From Sphagnum magellanicum (lineage: Eukaryota > Streptophyta > Sphagnopsida > Sphagnales > Sphagnaceae), in the NCBI GenBank assembly GCA_021904315.1, contig CM038907.1, positions 26,295,223 to 26,359,222 of the forward strand: a stretch of 64,000 bases of DNA, in the 5' to 3' direction. Below the pieces are notes generated by a model. It was not told the origin of the DNA and did no database searches. It saw nothing but the letters and a program-made list of their open reading frames with translations. Position 1 is the stretch's first letter. Every line of letters starts with the position of its first letter. Positions 1-12,654 of this stretch are shown here, piece after piece. The position numbers and the translations under genes were made by a program.

Positions 1-2
1 CA

Positions 3-137
3 GACATTGATTTACAGTATACAGCCATCATTCACGATCCTGAGAGATCATTGCACCAGGAGGAACCTCTTCATCAAGCAAAGCATTCAAAAGTGGCTTT
101 TGTGGGGGAAGATGGGGATGAGACTGGAAGAGTCTAA
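3..137 (+). CDS. Possible 3' terminal exon of an unidentified gene (partial)
   Basis: The third frame is open from the window edge to a TAA at 135-137. It would encode about 44 residues ending in the charged tail FVGEDGDETGRV. The flanking 1-1.9 kb is more GC-balanced than the AT-rich DNA that follows, which suggests transcribed sequence. No family can be recognised from so short a piece, and the other two frames also contain open stretches (frame 1 is open to about 150). It may be the C-terminus of a gene lying mostly to the left, or chance. Confidence 0.25.
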   Translation, partial: DIDLQYTAIIHDPERSLHQEEPLHQAKHSKVAFVGEDGDETGRV

Positions 138-3100
138 GTGACCTGGTGATTGACAAATTGCAAGAGCAGAAAGACATGGAGAGTGCTGACAGACCTGCAT
201 ATTCTTCTTAGAGCAGCTCCACTGGTACTCAGTATGTGACCCTGCAAATTAAAATTGGATGAATAAAAGTCAAATCCTGCAGGTTTGGCTCAGCAAAATA
301 GTTTGGGCACCGTATTTTCTCACAGTTCACAGAGGCTCACAAATGGCACAGCAAAGCCTAAAACTCACCAGAGAAGAGTGTAATAAATATGATCTGGGTG
401 CTGCTCCCTGTCTTTGATTGGTGGTATGCTATTAGTAGTCTCCCACCTATTTCCTTTCACAGTGTAGTTTTGCCGGTGCGGTTTGAAAAAGTAAATAACT
501 AAACTTGTATGTGAGAAATATTTTTGCAAGGTCACTGTTGGAGTTGCTCTTAGCCTCACTAAAGAATCACACAATGTGCAGAGCAAGCTAGGTTTGGGAA
601 TTAAGATGAGATTAGGATCTGAACGGGTGAGTTGAGGTGAGAGACAGACACACCAGGATCTGACGACAAAAACTAGGAGGTGCAAGTAGGTTTAGGGTTT
701 AGGGTTGAAGAATCATGGCCACCTTAATGGCAATCAAATTCTTCTTGGCAGCGTCCTGAAACTGGAGACTAGCCAGAATGAGCAATACACAGTAAATCGG
801 TTGAGAGATAGGATCTTTCCAGACATGAATGTTTTTTTCATCAAGTTTCAGTGAACAAGCAAATTGCTTAGAGCTGCACCGCTGAACTCGTAGCCGCTGG
901 ACGCCATCATATTAGGGTTAGGGTTAGGTCTTGTAAGTCGGGGTATCAGCCGTTGATTTGGGATCTGGACGGTAAACGGCCGTCTCCTTCTTCCTGCATC
1001 CGTTTCTCCTATATAAATGCTACTTCCACCCATTTATCTGTTGTGTTTTCTTTGAGTTTGCTTGCTTCCTTGCACATGTTTTTGTGGTTCAATCTGTGAC
1101 ATACTACTTCGACCTATTCCAGTATAGGCATGCAGAATTTGATTGTGAGTCATTTATATTGTGAGTCAAACGGATTCTGGCTATCCATCAGTAGGGGGGT
1201 TGGCGGACATTGCTTCCTGTGGACTCTTGATTCTTGGTCTTGTTCTTGGTGATTGGGTGTTGTGTGATTGAGTGATGTGGAAGGAAGTGAGGACACTTTC
1301 CCCGAATGATCGAATCTGATTCCACCTTTGCTATATGTGCTCTTTCGAAAGAGCTCAAGCCAGGAAACTGATCCTTCCATAATCGAATCTGATTCCAACT
1401 TTTCTGCTGCTTCGCTTCTCTTCGCATCAGTTGTTGTCGTCGTTGTTGTGTGTTATAGCAGTCCCTGTGTGTACAACCTTGCGGCTATATTGCGTAAGAC
1501 GTTGAATGGAGGATCTGCAATAGTGAGGATGGGGGAGAATGGGCAGTTGAACAGACAGTTTTGTGTCTGCATCAACAATCAGTCATTAGCCCTACAATTG
1601 CTATATTCTTGTTTTCTTTTTTGTTTGCCACAAACACGTTAAACATCATGAATGCACAGACTCTGTAATGTTTTGTTCAATATGAGCAGTGATGTTCCAA
1701 AACCAGTATAAGCCAGTTCTGCTACTGACATGATTCCATGAAAGACAAACTGGTCTTCTCTCTGAGCTCTATGTTGTGTGAATGTTTGTGTGTAAAATGG
1801 CCTTAGGGTTTTTATTAACAAACTGCCAAGGTCTATGATGATGACATGCTTTTAGGCTTGTTTCTCAAACATTCGCAGTGGCCGCCTAAAGCTTTCGCCC
1901 CACTAGTGGGCTTGAGAGCTGATGCTGCTTTAAACCTTCCTTGGATATCTGAGACTTTTGGCATATGTAGAAACCCGAACTTTACCCTAAACCTCAACCC
2001 TAACTCTGGGATTGAACAACTATAGCATTGAAAGTTTTAAGAAAATCAAAGCTAAAAATGATCCATTTATTAGCTAAAAATGAATAAGAATGCCCTAAAT
2101 CTGCCGGTGAAATTCCAAAGAACTGGAGTAGAGTTGGTGAAGATCGAAGTTAGATCACTGGGACTTGGAAAACTTAAAAAATTTCCTGGGGTTCAAACCC
2201 TAGAAATTCATCCCTAGAGAAAACCCATGACTTGTGATACCTAATTTTATAATAATGTTTGTTTCATGATATGTCAGCAAAACACATTAAAATCAATTTC
2301 ATTGGTTATATGGTTTATGGTACATGATGATACAATGTCATGTTTAAAAAATGTAATTCTAAATTTTCACAAGCGAAAGTGGGCAAAATCCCAAATGGCC
2401 TTCGAAAAATGCAAGACATTTGAAGAGTATTTTTTTGGGGGGGCTTTCTTTCTTTTTTTTTGGTTTTTGGGCGAAATTAAAAACGGCTGTGAATTCTTCT
2501 ACAACAGGGTTTTTTTCTTGGGGAAACTCCCTAAATTCGCCACATTTGGAGGAGAAAAAGTTGCAACCGCCATATTTAGACTATAGGTTCTTGAAAATCA
2601 CTGGTAATTACTTTGGGCAAAACATATGCAATAAAGGTGTGATGCCATTGGGAACATCTTGGGGGAACAAATTGAGAATTGTGGGAACCTTTTGGGAATG
2701 TTTCACTCAAATCCCTCACTTTCACAAAACAAAAAAAAAAATCAAAATGTTTGTACACAAAACACAATACAAAAATTGTGACAATCTTGGATTTTTGTGG
2801 GAAAATTAATTTTGTCATGTCTTTTTGCCCTTTAGCCAAATCACATGGCATATTTCAACTACCCCTTCCATTTTTGGCCAAACCTTAAGTTTGGTTAATG
2901 TTATAGATAACTTTATGATTCCTAAGGAATGAAAAAAACAACTCAACAAACTTCAAATTGCACCACCAAAAATATATAAATAATAGTTCAATAAAAAAAA
3001 CTCTTAAAAATAATTTAAAGCACCAATTGAAACAATCTCATTGATCACATAGGTTAAGTTTTTTCACCTCTATGCCACAAACATCAATATTGAACATGGT

Positions 3101-4700
3101 CACACAATGAATGGAGTTCATAATTCATTAATAATTCACTTGTATTTAACTTGTAATTCACTTATGATTCATTTTTAATAATTTATAATTCACTCTTAAA
3201 TAAAATTTAATTGATTCTTAGTTCGCTCTCAAGTTTTTTAAATATATTTTTAATCGACTCATAGTTAATTTCTAATTAACTCGTAATTCACTTGTAATTA
3301 AATAATTTATTATAACGCTTCCTTGATCGATAAGCACATGAAAGTTTTCATTGAAACTTTTTTGAACTAGGTCGACAAAAGGCTATAAATAAAGGTAGGA
3401 CCCTATTATTTTCAATTTTTTTAACACTAGTCTAAAATACAGTCTTGTTTGATAACCCTAATTCCATTCCTTTTATGTTTATATTTCATACTTTATCACA
3501 ATAACCAAAAAAATTGCACTTTTTGTTTTGAATACTTTGTGTTCTTCTTTTAAGCCTCTTGTGCGTTTATTTTGGTTTCCATATTTCGTATTTAAATTAA
3601 GACTTAGGTATGTGTTTCATTGTTCATTTTGTTAGTTCTAATGCCTATGACATTATATGTACAAACTTATTTCAAAAGCATTATTGTGTATATTTTTTTA
3701 ATTAATAATATTATAACCTTTATTTATATTAAAAACAAGGTTAAAATTGTGATTTCACCTGAAGAATTATGATACTATCATTGTACCTTAAACCAACACT
3801 TTAAATGATATCCCAAAACTTTTTTAATGTGCTTATTAATGCATGATTACAATACGTTTTAATTGAAAGTTATTTTATATTGATTTAAGATTATAAACTA
3901 ACCCATTTCAAATGTTTTCAAATTTAGCTCATTTTCCATGCTTATTTTTGAACACATGTGACCTTGGTGTTAGGATCCTTTCTTTGATCATATTAAAATA
4001 CTATTTTTTTAAAAAATTCATGTATTACACTCATCCTTCATAAAGGAGCCTATTGACATGAAAGGGGGAATTTGTCACATTTTCTTATATATTCATAACT
4101 AATTGGAAAGAAACCAAAAAATTGAAAAACAACTTGTGTTGAGTTCTAAATCCTCTCATCTTGAAAGGAAAATCGAATGTAGAAAAAATTTAAAAAGTTT
4201 TTTTTATTCAATATTTTTATTCTTGTGGTTTTAGGTGCTTCTACCTTAATCATGTTGAACCAAATTCATGGTTCCCAAAATTTTAATTAGAAATCAAATA
4301 TAATGTGTAACATAGGTAGATTAAATTTGTGTGTGTGTTTTGTGTTTTCCCAATCTTGTGATGTAGCCAAATTGTCAACTAGAAGATTTAGCCAAATTTG
4401 GCCACAGACCAAATATAAAAGTCATTTTAATCGTTTTATGATTTGATTACTTTTTTGAATTTGTGATAGAAATCTGGCAAATGTAGGAAACTTTATCCCA
4501 ATATTTTGCAAATTAGGGTAACTTTTTCCGCAAAACTCAATTGAATGTGTAGAAATCAAATTGAAAATTTTGAAAAAATGTGAAAATGTTCCCTCAAAAA
4601 AAGTCGACAAGAATCAAAATGTAAAAATATTGCATGGGAAATTTAATCGATCTATTCTTTTAGCTATTTATTTGAAAATAAAAGTTCCAAAAAAACAGCA
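138..4700. other. Intergenic: gene-like GC DNA to about 1.9 kb, then AT-rich
   Basis: No supported gene. Short telomere-type runs occur at 691-706, 911-928 and 1983-2003. A plus-strand TATATAAA lies at about 1012-1019, downstream of a GC-rich stretch, but no convincing CDS follows it. From 2 to 4.7 kb the DNA is AT-rich, with low-complexity variants of TAATTCACTTGTAATT between about 3.1 and 3.3 kb. I see no coding signal there. Confidence 0.5.
691..706 (+). repeat. Interstitial telomere-type motif (TTTAGGG)2
   Basis: Two consecutive Arabidopsis-type telomere units lie just before ATGGCCACC. Similar two- to three-unit motifs occur at 911-928, 1983-2003, 8657-8673, 42216-42245 (facing inverted copies), 43046-43061 and 45671-45684. 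Such telo-boxes are common in plant promoters and at repair junctions. Confidence 0.8.
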
Positions 4701-4765
4701 ACCAGATACAGGGGACTAGAGAGCACATCAATGGCCCGGCCACTGGAAATAGTTCTCAGTGTTAG

Positions 4766-5034
4766 CCCAATGTGAACGGGGCCAATCATGCTAAACACCC
4801 TAAAAAGCTCTCTTTCCTTAAACCAATGTGAATGGGGCTGAGCATACCAGAAACCCTAAAAAGGTTTGGTTGTCACAGCCCAATGTGAACGAGGCCAAGC
4901 TTACCTAAAACCCTAAAAGTTCTTTGTCTCAGCGCGATGTGAACGGGGCCAAGCATACCCAAAAAGCCTAAAAATCTTTCTTTGTCTCAGCGCAATGTAA
5001 ACGGGACCCAGCATGCCAGAAACCCTAAAATCCT
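4766..5034 (+). promoter_or_regulatory. Five tandem ~56-bp elements upstream of PP2C-1
   Basis: Five imperfect units start at 4766, 4822, 4879, 4933 and 4991 (spacings 56, 57, 54 and 58). Each opens with a core like CCCAATGTGAACGGGGCC and closes with a telo-box-like AAACCCTAAAA. The middle has GCATRCC-type sequence and a pyrimidine run. The array ends about 400 bases before the proposed 5'UTR splice donor. A single copy of the same core plus telo-box lies upstream of the paralogue at 28889-28917, which argues for a promoter role rather than a random satellite. The binding factor is unknown. Confidence is high for the repeat and moderate for regulatory function. Confidence 0.75.
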
Positions 5035-5109
5035 TTCTCGTCTCTTTCCCGGAGCGTTGAAGAAGAAATCCTCGCAGAAAGTTCCGCAGAGATCCCGAGT
5101 TTTCTGACA

Positions 5110-5205
5110 ATCACGGTCGCGCGCGCGCGATCGAGCGCCAAGGACCCATGTGACGACCGTAGAGCGAAGCCAGACAGACAGACAGACAGACAGACAGGGC
5201 GAGAG
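5110..5205 (+). promoter_or_regulatory. CpG-rich core and CAGA microsatellite, presumed PP2C-1 start region
   Basis: An alternating CG tract (about 5117-5131) is followed by six to seven CAGA units (about 5170-5198). PP2C-2 has a comparable GCGCGCGAG tract at about 29008-29018 and a GGAC-rich run at about 29184-29212 in matching positions. There is no clear TATA box. Transcription probably starts in or just after this stretch. Confidence 0.4.
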
Positions 5206-5451
5206 GGAGTCAAAGCAGAATTTCTACTTCCACCCCTCCCCCTCCCATTTTGTACCTTCTTCTGGCATCAGTGAAGAGAAAACTTTTGTCTTCGTGTTCT
5301 TTCTTCTTGAAGAAACCGCTGCTATCTAGTTACGCTCCACAGCAAGAAGGTTTTGCGATCCATTTCTGAGGAAAGAAGGGTTCCTTCTTTCCTCTTCAGT
5401 CGCAGGTTTCAACAACTCTTTTCTTCAGCATTTGTCGCAACAGAAGATAAG

Positions 5452-6164
5452 GTATCTTTGAGCTTTTAACATCACATTGTTTCCAAAACCATGCATGGAG
5501 AGAGAGAGAGAGAGAGTTGCACATTCAGAAAGTTCTCTACTTGATGCTCTTGTGGTTATTGCAGAGTAATCTGGACCAAAGTGTAGGAGGGAGGCGTTCT
5601 TGGGTAGTGTACGGGCCTTTTTTGCCCCATCCACCCACCCAACAACGTCTTCTTCAATGCACTCCACTTCTCACAGCAAACACAGAGAGGGGATGGGTGA
5701 CGGATGAGCCAGAGCAAAGAATGCTGCCACTGGGAGGAGTGATGCATGGCATAGAATTTGCCACTTGAAAAATCTGAAGATCTTTCTCAGCAGGTGTGTG
5801 TTGTTGTAATTCCACATTCTTAGGATCAGTCTCATCACATCTGCTTTTCTAGATACCTATCTGCAGGTTACACCCATTAGAGATCTTCCTTGAGTACACA
5901 CTTCTATGTTCTTTGACTTACTGTAGCAATGATAGCCAGGGACGACACAGGTCTTCCTAGGCAACAGAAAACTGTAAAATGAAGTTCCTTCATTGAATAA
6001 CAAGCAATCAGAATATGGTAGTATTATGGCCACTTCAAAGGAGATGACGACAAATCTGATGTTTGAATGCCAAGAGAATGTTGGGTTTTTTGTGAGTTGC
6101 AAAATCCCAGTGACTGCTTTTGAAGTTGTAATGCAAGTAACTTTGTTGTTTTTGTTATGAGCAG
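5452..6164 (+). other. Probable 5'UTR intron of PP2C-1
   Basis: The donor is AAG|GTATCT at 5451/5452. The acceptor is the pyrimidine-rich tract ending TTATGAGCAG at 6164. The paralogue has a matching pair (CAG|GTATGA at 29422/29423 and TCTCATGAGCAG at 30210), giving introns of 713 and 788 bases. Other usable sites inside (for example acceptors near 5565 and 5784 and a strong AAG|GTGAGT at 6233/6234) mean alternative splicing is possible. No transcript data are available here. Confidence 0.5.
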
Positions 6165-6293
6165 ATCAAGGAGATATGCATAAGGGGTACAAGAGTGCGT
6201 CAGTGTGGCACTAACTGCAAAGAAAGAGGGGAAGGTGAGTGCAAGGGAGTGACAAAGTGCCAATACTTGACATCTTCTGCAAAAGCCTCCACC

Positions 6294-6317
6294 AGAGAGA
6301 GAGAGAGAGAGAGAGAG
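6294..6317 (+). repeat. (GA)12 microsatellite in the PP2C-1 leader
   Basis: Uninterrupted GA repeats lie about 130 bases before the start codon, and another GA run lies at about 5500-5514 inside the proposed leader intron. A short upstream ORF (ATG at 6173, 12 codons) precedes it. Length variation here could alter leader structure. Confidence 0.8.
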
Positions 6318-6443
6318 CTTTTGCACCAGCATTGCTAGCTCAAAGGGCTAGTATCAGGTATACAGAATAGGAGACGTATGTGTAAGCTCAACTGTGCTGT
6401 CTAGACATCATCATCATCACATCTAATCAGCAGCACAGAAACC

Positions 6444-7289
6444 ATGAATTTGTTGCCTCCTTCCAAAGATGGCAGCATAAATCATGATGCTCCTGTGAGT
6501 GGGGGAGGGGTGAGTGAAAATCTGAAGTTCAGCTATGGGTTTTCGAGCTTGAGGGGGAAAAGGGCTTCCATGGAGGACTTTCATGATACCATGATCCACA
6601 AAGTTGGCAGTCAGGTGATTGGGTTATTCGGAGTTTTTGATGGACATGGTGGTTCACGGGCGGCAGAATATGTGAAGAAACACCTGTTTGATAACTTGTT
6701 GAAGCATCCAAAATTCATTGATGACACTAAGTTAGCCATAGCTGAGGCCTACAAACAGACTGACCAAGATTATTTGAAAACAGAGATCAGTCAGAGCAGG
6801 GATGCAGGGTCAACAGCTTCCACAGCTGTCTTAGTGGGGGATCGTTTGCTGGTTGCCAATGTCGGTGATTCAAGGGCAGTGATATGCAGAGGTGGCAAAG
6901 CAGTTGCTCTGTCAACTGATCACAAACCAAATCGAACTGATGAGCGGCAAAGGATTGAGGATGCTGGTGGTGTTGTGATGTGGGCTGGCACTTGGCGAGT
7001 AGGGGGTGTTCTTGCAGTATCCCGTGCCTTTGGTGACCGGCTGTTGAAGCAATATGTTGTCGCAGACCCTGAGATTCAGGAGGATACAATTAAGGAGGGA
7101 GTTGATTTTCTGGTTCTGGCCAGTGATGGACTATGGGATGTGGTATCAAACCAGGATGCAGTGTCAATGGTAGCAACCATCCCTGATGCTGAGGAGGCGG
7201 CCAACAAGCTCACAGGTGAAGCCTTTCGCAGAGGAAGTGCTGACAACATCACTTGTGTGATTGTCCGTTTCAACCATGACAATCCTTGA
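6444..7289 (+). CDS. Type 2C Ser/Thr protein phosphatase, plant group F/WIN2-like (PP2C-1)
   Basis: This encodes a 281-residue metal-dependent (Mg2+/Mn2+) phosphatase that removes phosphate from Ser/Thr, probably in the cytosol or nucleus because no signal or membrane segment is seen. The whole protein is one PP2C domain. Motifs in order are SMEDFH (43-48, metal-binding Glu/Asp), GVFDGHGG (63-70), [10 protein letters not shown] (120-129), [10 protein letters not shown] (138-147), [13 protein letters not shown] (187-199), [12 protein letters not shown] (225-236) and GSADNIT (264-270), so all catalytic and metal residues look intact. The sequence resembles the short Arabidopsis WIN2-type phosphatases, linked in the literature to immune signalling. 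The start is fixed by an upstream in-frame stop and by a homologous AAACCATG in PP2C-2. The CDS has no intron. AATAAA signals lie at 7300 and 7358. Substrates cannot be inferred. Confidence 0.95.
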   Translation: MNLLPPSKDGSINHDAPVSGGGVSENLKFSYGFSSLRGKRASMEDFHDTMIHKVGSQVIGLFGVFDGHGGSRAAEYVKKHLFDNLLKHPKFIDDTKLAIAEAYKQTDQDYLKTEISQSRDAGSTASTAVLVGDRLLVANVGDSRAVICRGGKAVALSTDHKPNRTDERQRIEDAGGVVMWAGTWRVGGVLAVSRAFGDRLLKQYVVADPEIQEDTIKEGVDFLVLASDGLWDVVSNQDAVSMVATIPDAEEAANKLTGEAFRRGSADNITCVIVRFNHDNP

Positions 7290-8150
7290 CCTTCTGAAGA
7301 ATAAACACTACTTTCCCTCTAAAGATTTCTCTTACAGAGGACCCTGGAGGTTTGCTCAATAAAGAGAACCTTCTTTTTGGAATTTCACCGATTTGGAGTT
7401 TCCAAATGATTCTGTCCAGACTCTCATAAGTGGGGAAGCTCTTTGAAAGCTCACTTTGTCTTCATTCTTCTTCTCTCTTATCGGCTGTCTCTTTTCCTTA
7501 TGTGCCTTATCTTTTGTAAAAAAAAATTCTTCCCCTCTGTGGTTCCCTTCTTTGATGTAGGTGCTGACCCAGCATCATGGCCAAGACTTCTTCTTGTTGT
7601 TTCCAGACTTGTGACAGCAACTCAGTGTACAGGCTACTGGTTAGACTGGCCAATACCCAATGTAAGGATCTGGATGAAGAAGTCAGCCTCTTCAACCAGC
7701 ACAAAATCTTCTGCTTCTCACCAACAAGATTCTTGCAGTCTCCTTGGAAAGGTTTCTTTGGTGGAGAAGATGACAAAAGGGCAGCATTTGGGAATTTTGC
7801 TGGGTATTGTTGTTCTCAGCTAATTGGCAGGAATGGAGAAAATTTGTCAAACTTGATTACTGACTGTAATGCAGGTCTGCAACCGAGATTTGCATCTAGA
7901 CTGCATGGACAGGGCTTGACCAGCACTAGTTCTTTACTGCTTTCAAAGTTATCTCCTTTGACCTTCTTGATGTCAAGTATGGAACTTTAAGGACAAAACA
8001 ATGGTGGAACCAGCATTGGTGTTACCAGCATTGACACTTTAGGATTGACTTTTAGGCCTTCCAGTGATTTCATTTTTCTCTTTTCTCTGTCTGGATGTTT
8101 GAATTGGAAATTTAGGACCTTGAGATATTGCTCAGCTTTGTCATGGTTTT
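7290..8150 (+). other. PP2C-1 3'UTR and downstream segment shared with PP2C-2
   Basis: After the stop codon are two AATAAA motifs (7300, 7358). The stretch 7768-7840 is recognisably similar to 31570-31637 downstream of PP2C-2 (shared blocks around AGATGA, AAGGGCA, CTGGGTAT and GGAATGGA), so the duplicated segment extends at least 550 bases beyond the stop. ORFs here are not conserved between the copies, and I treat this as noncoding. Confidence 0.6.
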
Positions 8151-11100
8151 CTGTAAGCAAACAGCTGGAAGCTGTTTTTGTGAAATGACTTGGATCTGGT
8201 TTGGGTCCAGGACTCTTGATTTAATTTTTGGATCAAAGAACAGCCTGCAGCTGATTTAAAAGTTATTATTTTTTGTGGTCAACCCAAAGGTGTCCAACAC
8301 TTGCTTGCAGTAATGCTCATGTGCCATGTGCATCATGGATTCACTTCGTTATCAAGTTGTTTTCATTTGATTTAGTATTATCAAAAATTCACAGTTGTGC
8401 ATGTCCAAAACTTGGGCTCTGCTGCTGTGTGCTACCAGTGTCGTCAAGTGACATTGATCAATTGATGAAAAAAATGAATTCATTGGTTTTTTGAACCTTC
8501 AAATGGAAATATTGAATGACGTTGCACGGAACTTCAATGGAGTTCAAATACATTGAATAGAATTTGAATTAAAACAATCGGATGAACATGAATTTTTTTA
8601 TAAATTGGACGCAAATTGGTGGAGAAGGTATTGAAAAACTTGCTCATGAATATCATTTTAGGGTTTAGGGTTTCATTCCATGTCTCTTTACTTGTTGGTA
8701 ATGGATTAAACAAGTTTCAGGTTGAAACCATACAAGTGATAACACTTATTACTTTTGAAACTTGAAGTTGTCTTACTTAAACCATCTCTAATGAATCATC
8801 ATCACTAAATCTATGGCATATAACCCCAAAAAAACCTCCCTCTCCCCTCTGTGGCACACATCTGTTCTCTTGTATCTACACACTGGAAATTGCATATTAA
8901 GCCATTGAAGTTTTTAAGTTTTTCTCCGTTTTGTGCTATTATACCCTAACTGTTGCAGATATATACTGGTCAACTAAACTCATGGGTTGTGAATTGACCA
9001 GAAAAATCTGCAACAGCACGGGTATAGACTAAGCCTCTGTGGTTGTTGATTATCTCCACGCTGGCGCAGATCTGCAAACAGCAAAATTTTGTTTCTGATC
9101 AGTTATTCTAAACTCCTTCTGACCTTTCTGAGTGAGTTTTTTGAACTCCAAAGAAGATGAAGCAACAGCAGCACCACCAGCACCACCACCCCAACTTGCC
9201 TGTGAAGACTGTTTCTGATCCTGTGACCATCTTTTTGCATTGCATCTGCAGTCCATAAAAACTGGGGTGATTTGTCATCACTTTTTCAGCTGTCCAGCTG
9301 CCCCATAAAGTCTCACTCCAGTATTCTTCAGTTGCAGCATCTCTGCATTTCAGCTGCTCTGCTCTGTCAAGTGTTACCCCAGTATTTTCTTCAGTTGCAG
9401 AACGATGTCTGCATTTCCAAAAGTTCCTCTTTGACAAAAAGCTGCAGACAACTTTCTCACACTCTTTCAAGTTATACACCTAAAGATCCCTTCTTTTTGT
9501 AAATTGTAATCTCAGCTACGCTGGATATTGCATTATGCTGGATAAGCAATTGGTCTCATATACACTGCATTTCTGGGTGAAGCTTATTACAATCTGAGGT
9601 AATACCAGCCTGGTACCCGTACATTATACCAGCCTCATAGAGCCTTCACTGCTCCTACATGAACAACTACTACAATTACCTCGAACCTTGTGCATTAAAT
9701 GCTGAGTTTCAACATTTCATACCCAGATTTAATAAAAACTTCCTTACTTTGCGGACCTCACTCAAAGAGGGGATAGGGGGTGAAAACAGGCCCAAAGACA
9801 GGGTGAAGACAGGATCACTTTAAGGACAACTCTACTATATACAACAATATATGCTCCATGCCAGCAAGAAATCAGTCTTGGACCCAATACCAGTACCAGG
9901 AGGATGGTATGTTCAAGAGTCCATAGTCAATACCAGACCAGCTGGTAGGTATGTATGTTGAAGAGTGGATACCAGACCAACACTGGTAAGTAGGGAATGT
10001 AATAATGTTTTGAAGATGAATTGCTTCTTCACACTACATGTACTTGTAATTACAAACTCTCCATTGGCACGCTCTTCAATGGTCTAAGGACTGACTGTTT
10101 GATTTTTAAGTACTTCTGCAGACCCAATTGAATTTCAGTCAGTGTGGCTGCATCTTTTTGTCTTTTAGTTTTCAACCATCTGTGCAGCGATTTTTTATAA
10201 TATTTTCTGACAAACTTTGTTGTTTTTTGTACAAAAGTTGGAGACTTTTTTGTTTTTTCCTGGTGTAATTTTGACTCATTTTGGTGATGTTTTGAACAAA
10301 TTGGCCAAATCTTTTGTATCACTAAATTGGAAAAAAAAATACCACAAAGCCTGCACCTCCTGTGTAAGAACACAATGAATTTTCTGGCCCCATTAATTAG
10401 CAAGTGATCAATAAGCCAAAAGAAGGAACATGCATAAGAAAGGAAATTGTAGTTGCAATTATGGTTGAATTTGGCACAAGACCAAATAACACAACCAGTG
10501 ATTTTGACACAAGAATTTGAACCCACATGACAAATTAAGTACTGATGCACAGGTTTTAATTGCATATGGCAGGTATGACTTTGACTCCTAATTTTTGTAG
10601 CTAATGAGAGACCATGGGTAACAAGGGGTTTTTTTTTTTTTTTGGGTTCCTGCCCAGAAATGCTAGGCTACTGCCAAATAAAAGGCAAAGCACAACATTG
10701 AAATTTCCTAGGGTGCAATTTCAGGCATCCATTCTTTTTGGGGGGGGGTCAGTTTCTGGCTATGGTTTCCATAAGTTAATCAGCCATTTGGCCACTAGGA
10801 ATATTTTGAGTAGATATGTCTTTTGGTGATCAGCAGATTTTTTGAACATTGGCATTTTTTATTTTTTTTGTTGATCAACATGTTACACATCTTTGTTTTG
10901 GTGATTAGTAAATTTTGAACATAGGCATTTTGACGATCAATGTGTTTTTTATATCTTTGTTTTCACAATGCATAACTAGTTAAGAACGTCATCAATAGAC
11001 CCAACTTTCTCATGCACGTGAATTACTACTTAAGCCAAACTATTCAAATTTTTATCAAAAGTAAGTTTCCCAAAGTGAATCCAACCCCAACCATAAAGGC

Positions 11101-12650
11101 CTTGCCCATGGGACAAGGAAGGTCTACATTTGCAAACATCAACAAAAACACCATCAAACACCCCAACTTTGAAACATCGAACCCAACCCCCAAGAGAATG
11201 CCCACATTTTGTTTTCTTGCATAGCATCATGAAGATTGAAAAACAAATTATACGCATGACCATTGATAGCCACAAAAGGGGAAAAAATAAATCAAAACAT
11301 GTTTTGATTGTTGGAAACTTTTTTAAAATTTAACAACAAAAAGGATTTTAACAAAGAGCTTCAAAGTTAAGATGTTGAGCAATTTGCAACTTTGTTTTGT
11401 TGCATTTCAATATTGGCATTAATTATGTGCTAAAGAAATTTGCCCTAAAACATTATAATGTCACCAAAAAACAAGGTTAAATATTTTTTGCATTGTGCAC
11501 ATCCTCATTGCTAGATATCCATGGATTGAAATATGTTTCTGAAACTTTTACTAAAGCATGACAATTCTAATTCAAACATTCTTCTTCTTCAAGATCGTAA
11601 CAAACATCTAAGTTCTATGGCCTTAATTTTATGGACCACAAAGGATCAGGCCCTCATCTTGATTTCCTCTCTAGGAGTCAACTAGTTGTTTTATGTGGCT
11701 GGTAGTTCATACCCAACAACAAAATCCTCACAAAGATTGGCTCTACTATTTCAACATGGTTCAATCTCAGAGATTGGACAGAAATTAAGGGACAGAGTTA
11801 GCGAGTCCAAACATCACTACTTCCCAGCATCCCCTCAATCCCAAAAATCTCCGGAGCTCCCACAAGACAACAGGTATTCTTCTCATAACAAAACACATTC
11901 CATACCCAGTTCAAAATCCCTAGAAACATCATGCATGAGCTGCCACACAACCACTCCAGAAATCCTAGACATGTTCATCCTCTGCCTTGTGTTGGTCCTT
12001 ACATAAACACATGCAACAACTCTAAACCTTTTCCTGACATTTTCAGCATTGTGGAAGTCTTCTCGTCAAAATTCTTCTCATTCAATCCTTTTGATCAAGT
12101 TCTGCTTCTACCTATTTACAACAACCCAAAATCAAAATCAAACCACATTTTTTTAGTCCTCCTTAAAAGTCTAGCAATTTAGCTTCTTTTTCATCACCAC
12201 CCATAACCTCCACAAAAATGATCCCAAATCCTTTCTCAACATGTTTCAAATATCCTCCTCATCACCTCATTTCCTTACTTCCCCAAAATCCCCCTTACCA
12301 ATCACTTTATAAAAATTTGATCCACAAAATTTTTGAAGAATTCACATTGGGTTGTTTAGATTTTTTTCCATCTCAAAAACTATCACCTACTTCTTTTGTC
12401 ATAACCTGTAGAGCAACAAAAACACACCAAAAAAAAAAAAAAACATAGTGGATTATTTTCTTTTCTTTTCTTTTTTTTAACGTTGTTGAAGCACCGTGCT
12501 ACTAGCAGTCTAGCCGTAGTCTAAGTAGCTTTCATCCAAAAACATATGACATTGTTTTTAGGTTACAATAGCTCTACCAATTTGCCCAATACCTCATATT
12601 CTCCTCTTTCTGATGTAAAATGACATCTTGGTATGGAAAAATAGATAGGC
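8151..12650. other. Intergenic DNA between PP2C-1 and the first hAT fossil
   Basis: No gene is supported. It holds a telomeric motif (8657-8673), a two-copy ~64-bp tandem duplication (9287-9350 and 9351-9416, sharing CCAGTATT..CTTCAGTTGCAG), and a stretch rich in ATACCAG/CTGGTA variants (about 9600-9990). Poly-T and poly-G runs lie near 10630 and 10740, and AT-rich DNA follows. A 171-codon minus-strand open frame at 10050-10565 has no recognisable motif. Confidence 0.5.
9287..9416 (+). repeat. Two-copy ~64-bp tandem duplication
   Basis: Two adjacent diverged units begin TCAGCTG and share CCAGTATT(TT)CTTCAGTTGCAG and TCTGCATTTC. No gene association was found. Confidence 0.6.
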
Positions 12651-12654
12651 TAAA

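Noticed and set aside
848..1033. Minus-strand ORF containing MMASSGYEFSG
   Set aside because: Telo-box plus ATG GCG context is gene-like, but it stops after 20 codons, no splice donor is convincing and no downstream exon could be joined.
2266..2888. Overlapping ORFs rich in Phe/Gly/Lys
   Set aside because: They arise from T-runs, G-runs and A-runs; no consistent coding frame.
7443..7990. Two ORFs (126 and 137 codons) after PP2C-1
   Set aside because: They lie in the 3' flank shared with PP2C-2, where the frames are not conserved; they begin at non-ATG or weak starts.
10050..10565. 171-codon minus-strand ORF
   Set aside because: Composition (Lys/Asn/Ile/Cys-rich, no motif) fits chance openness in AT-rich DNA; no start context or splice support.
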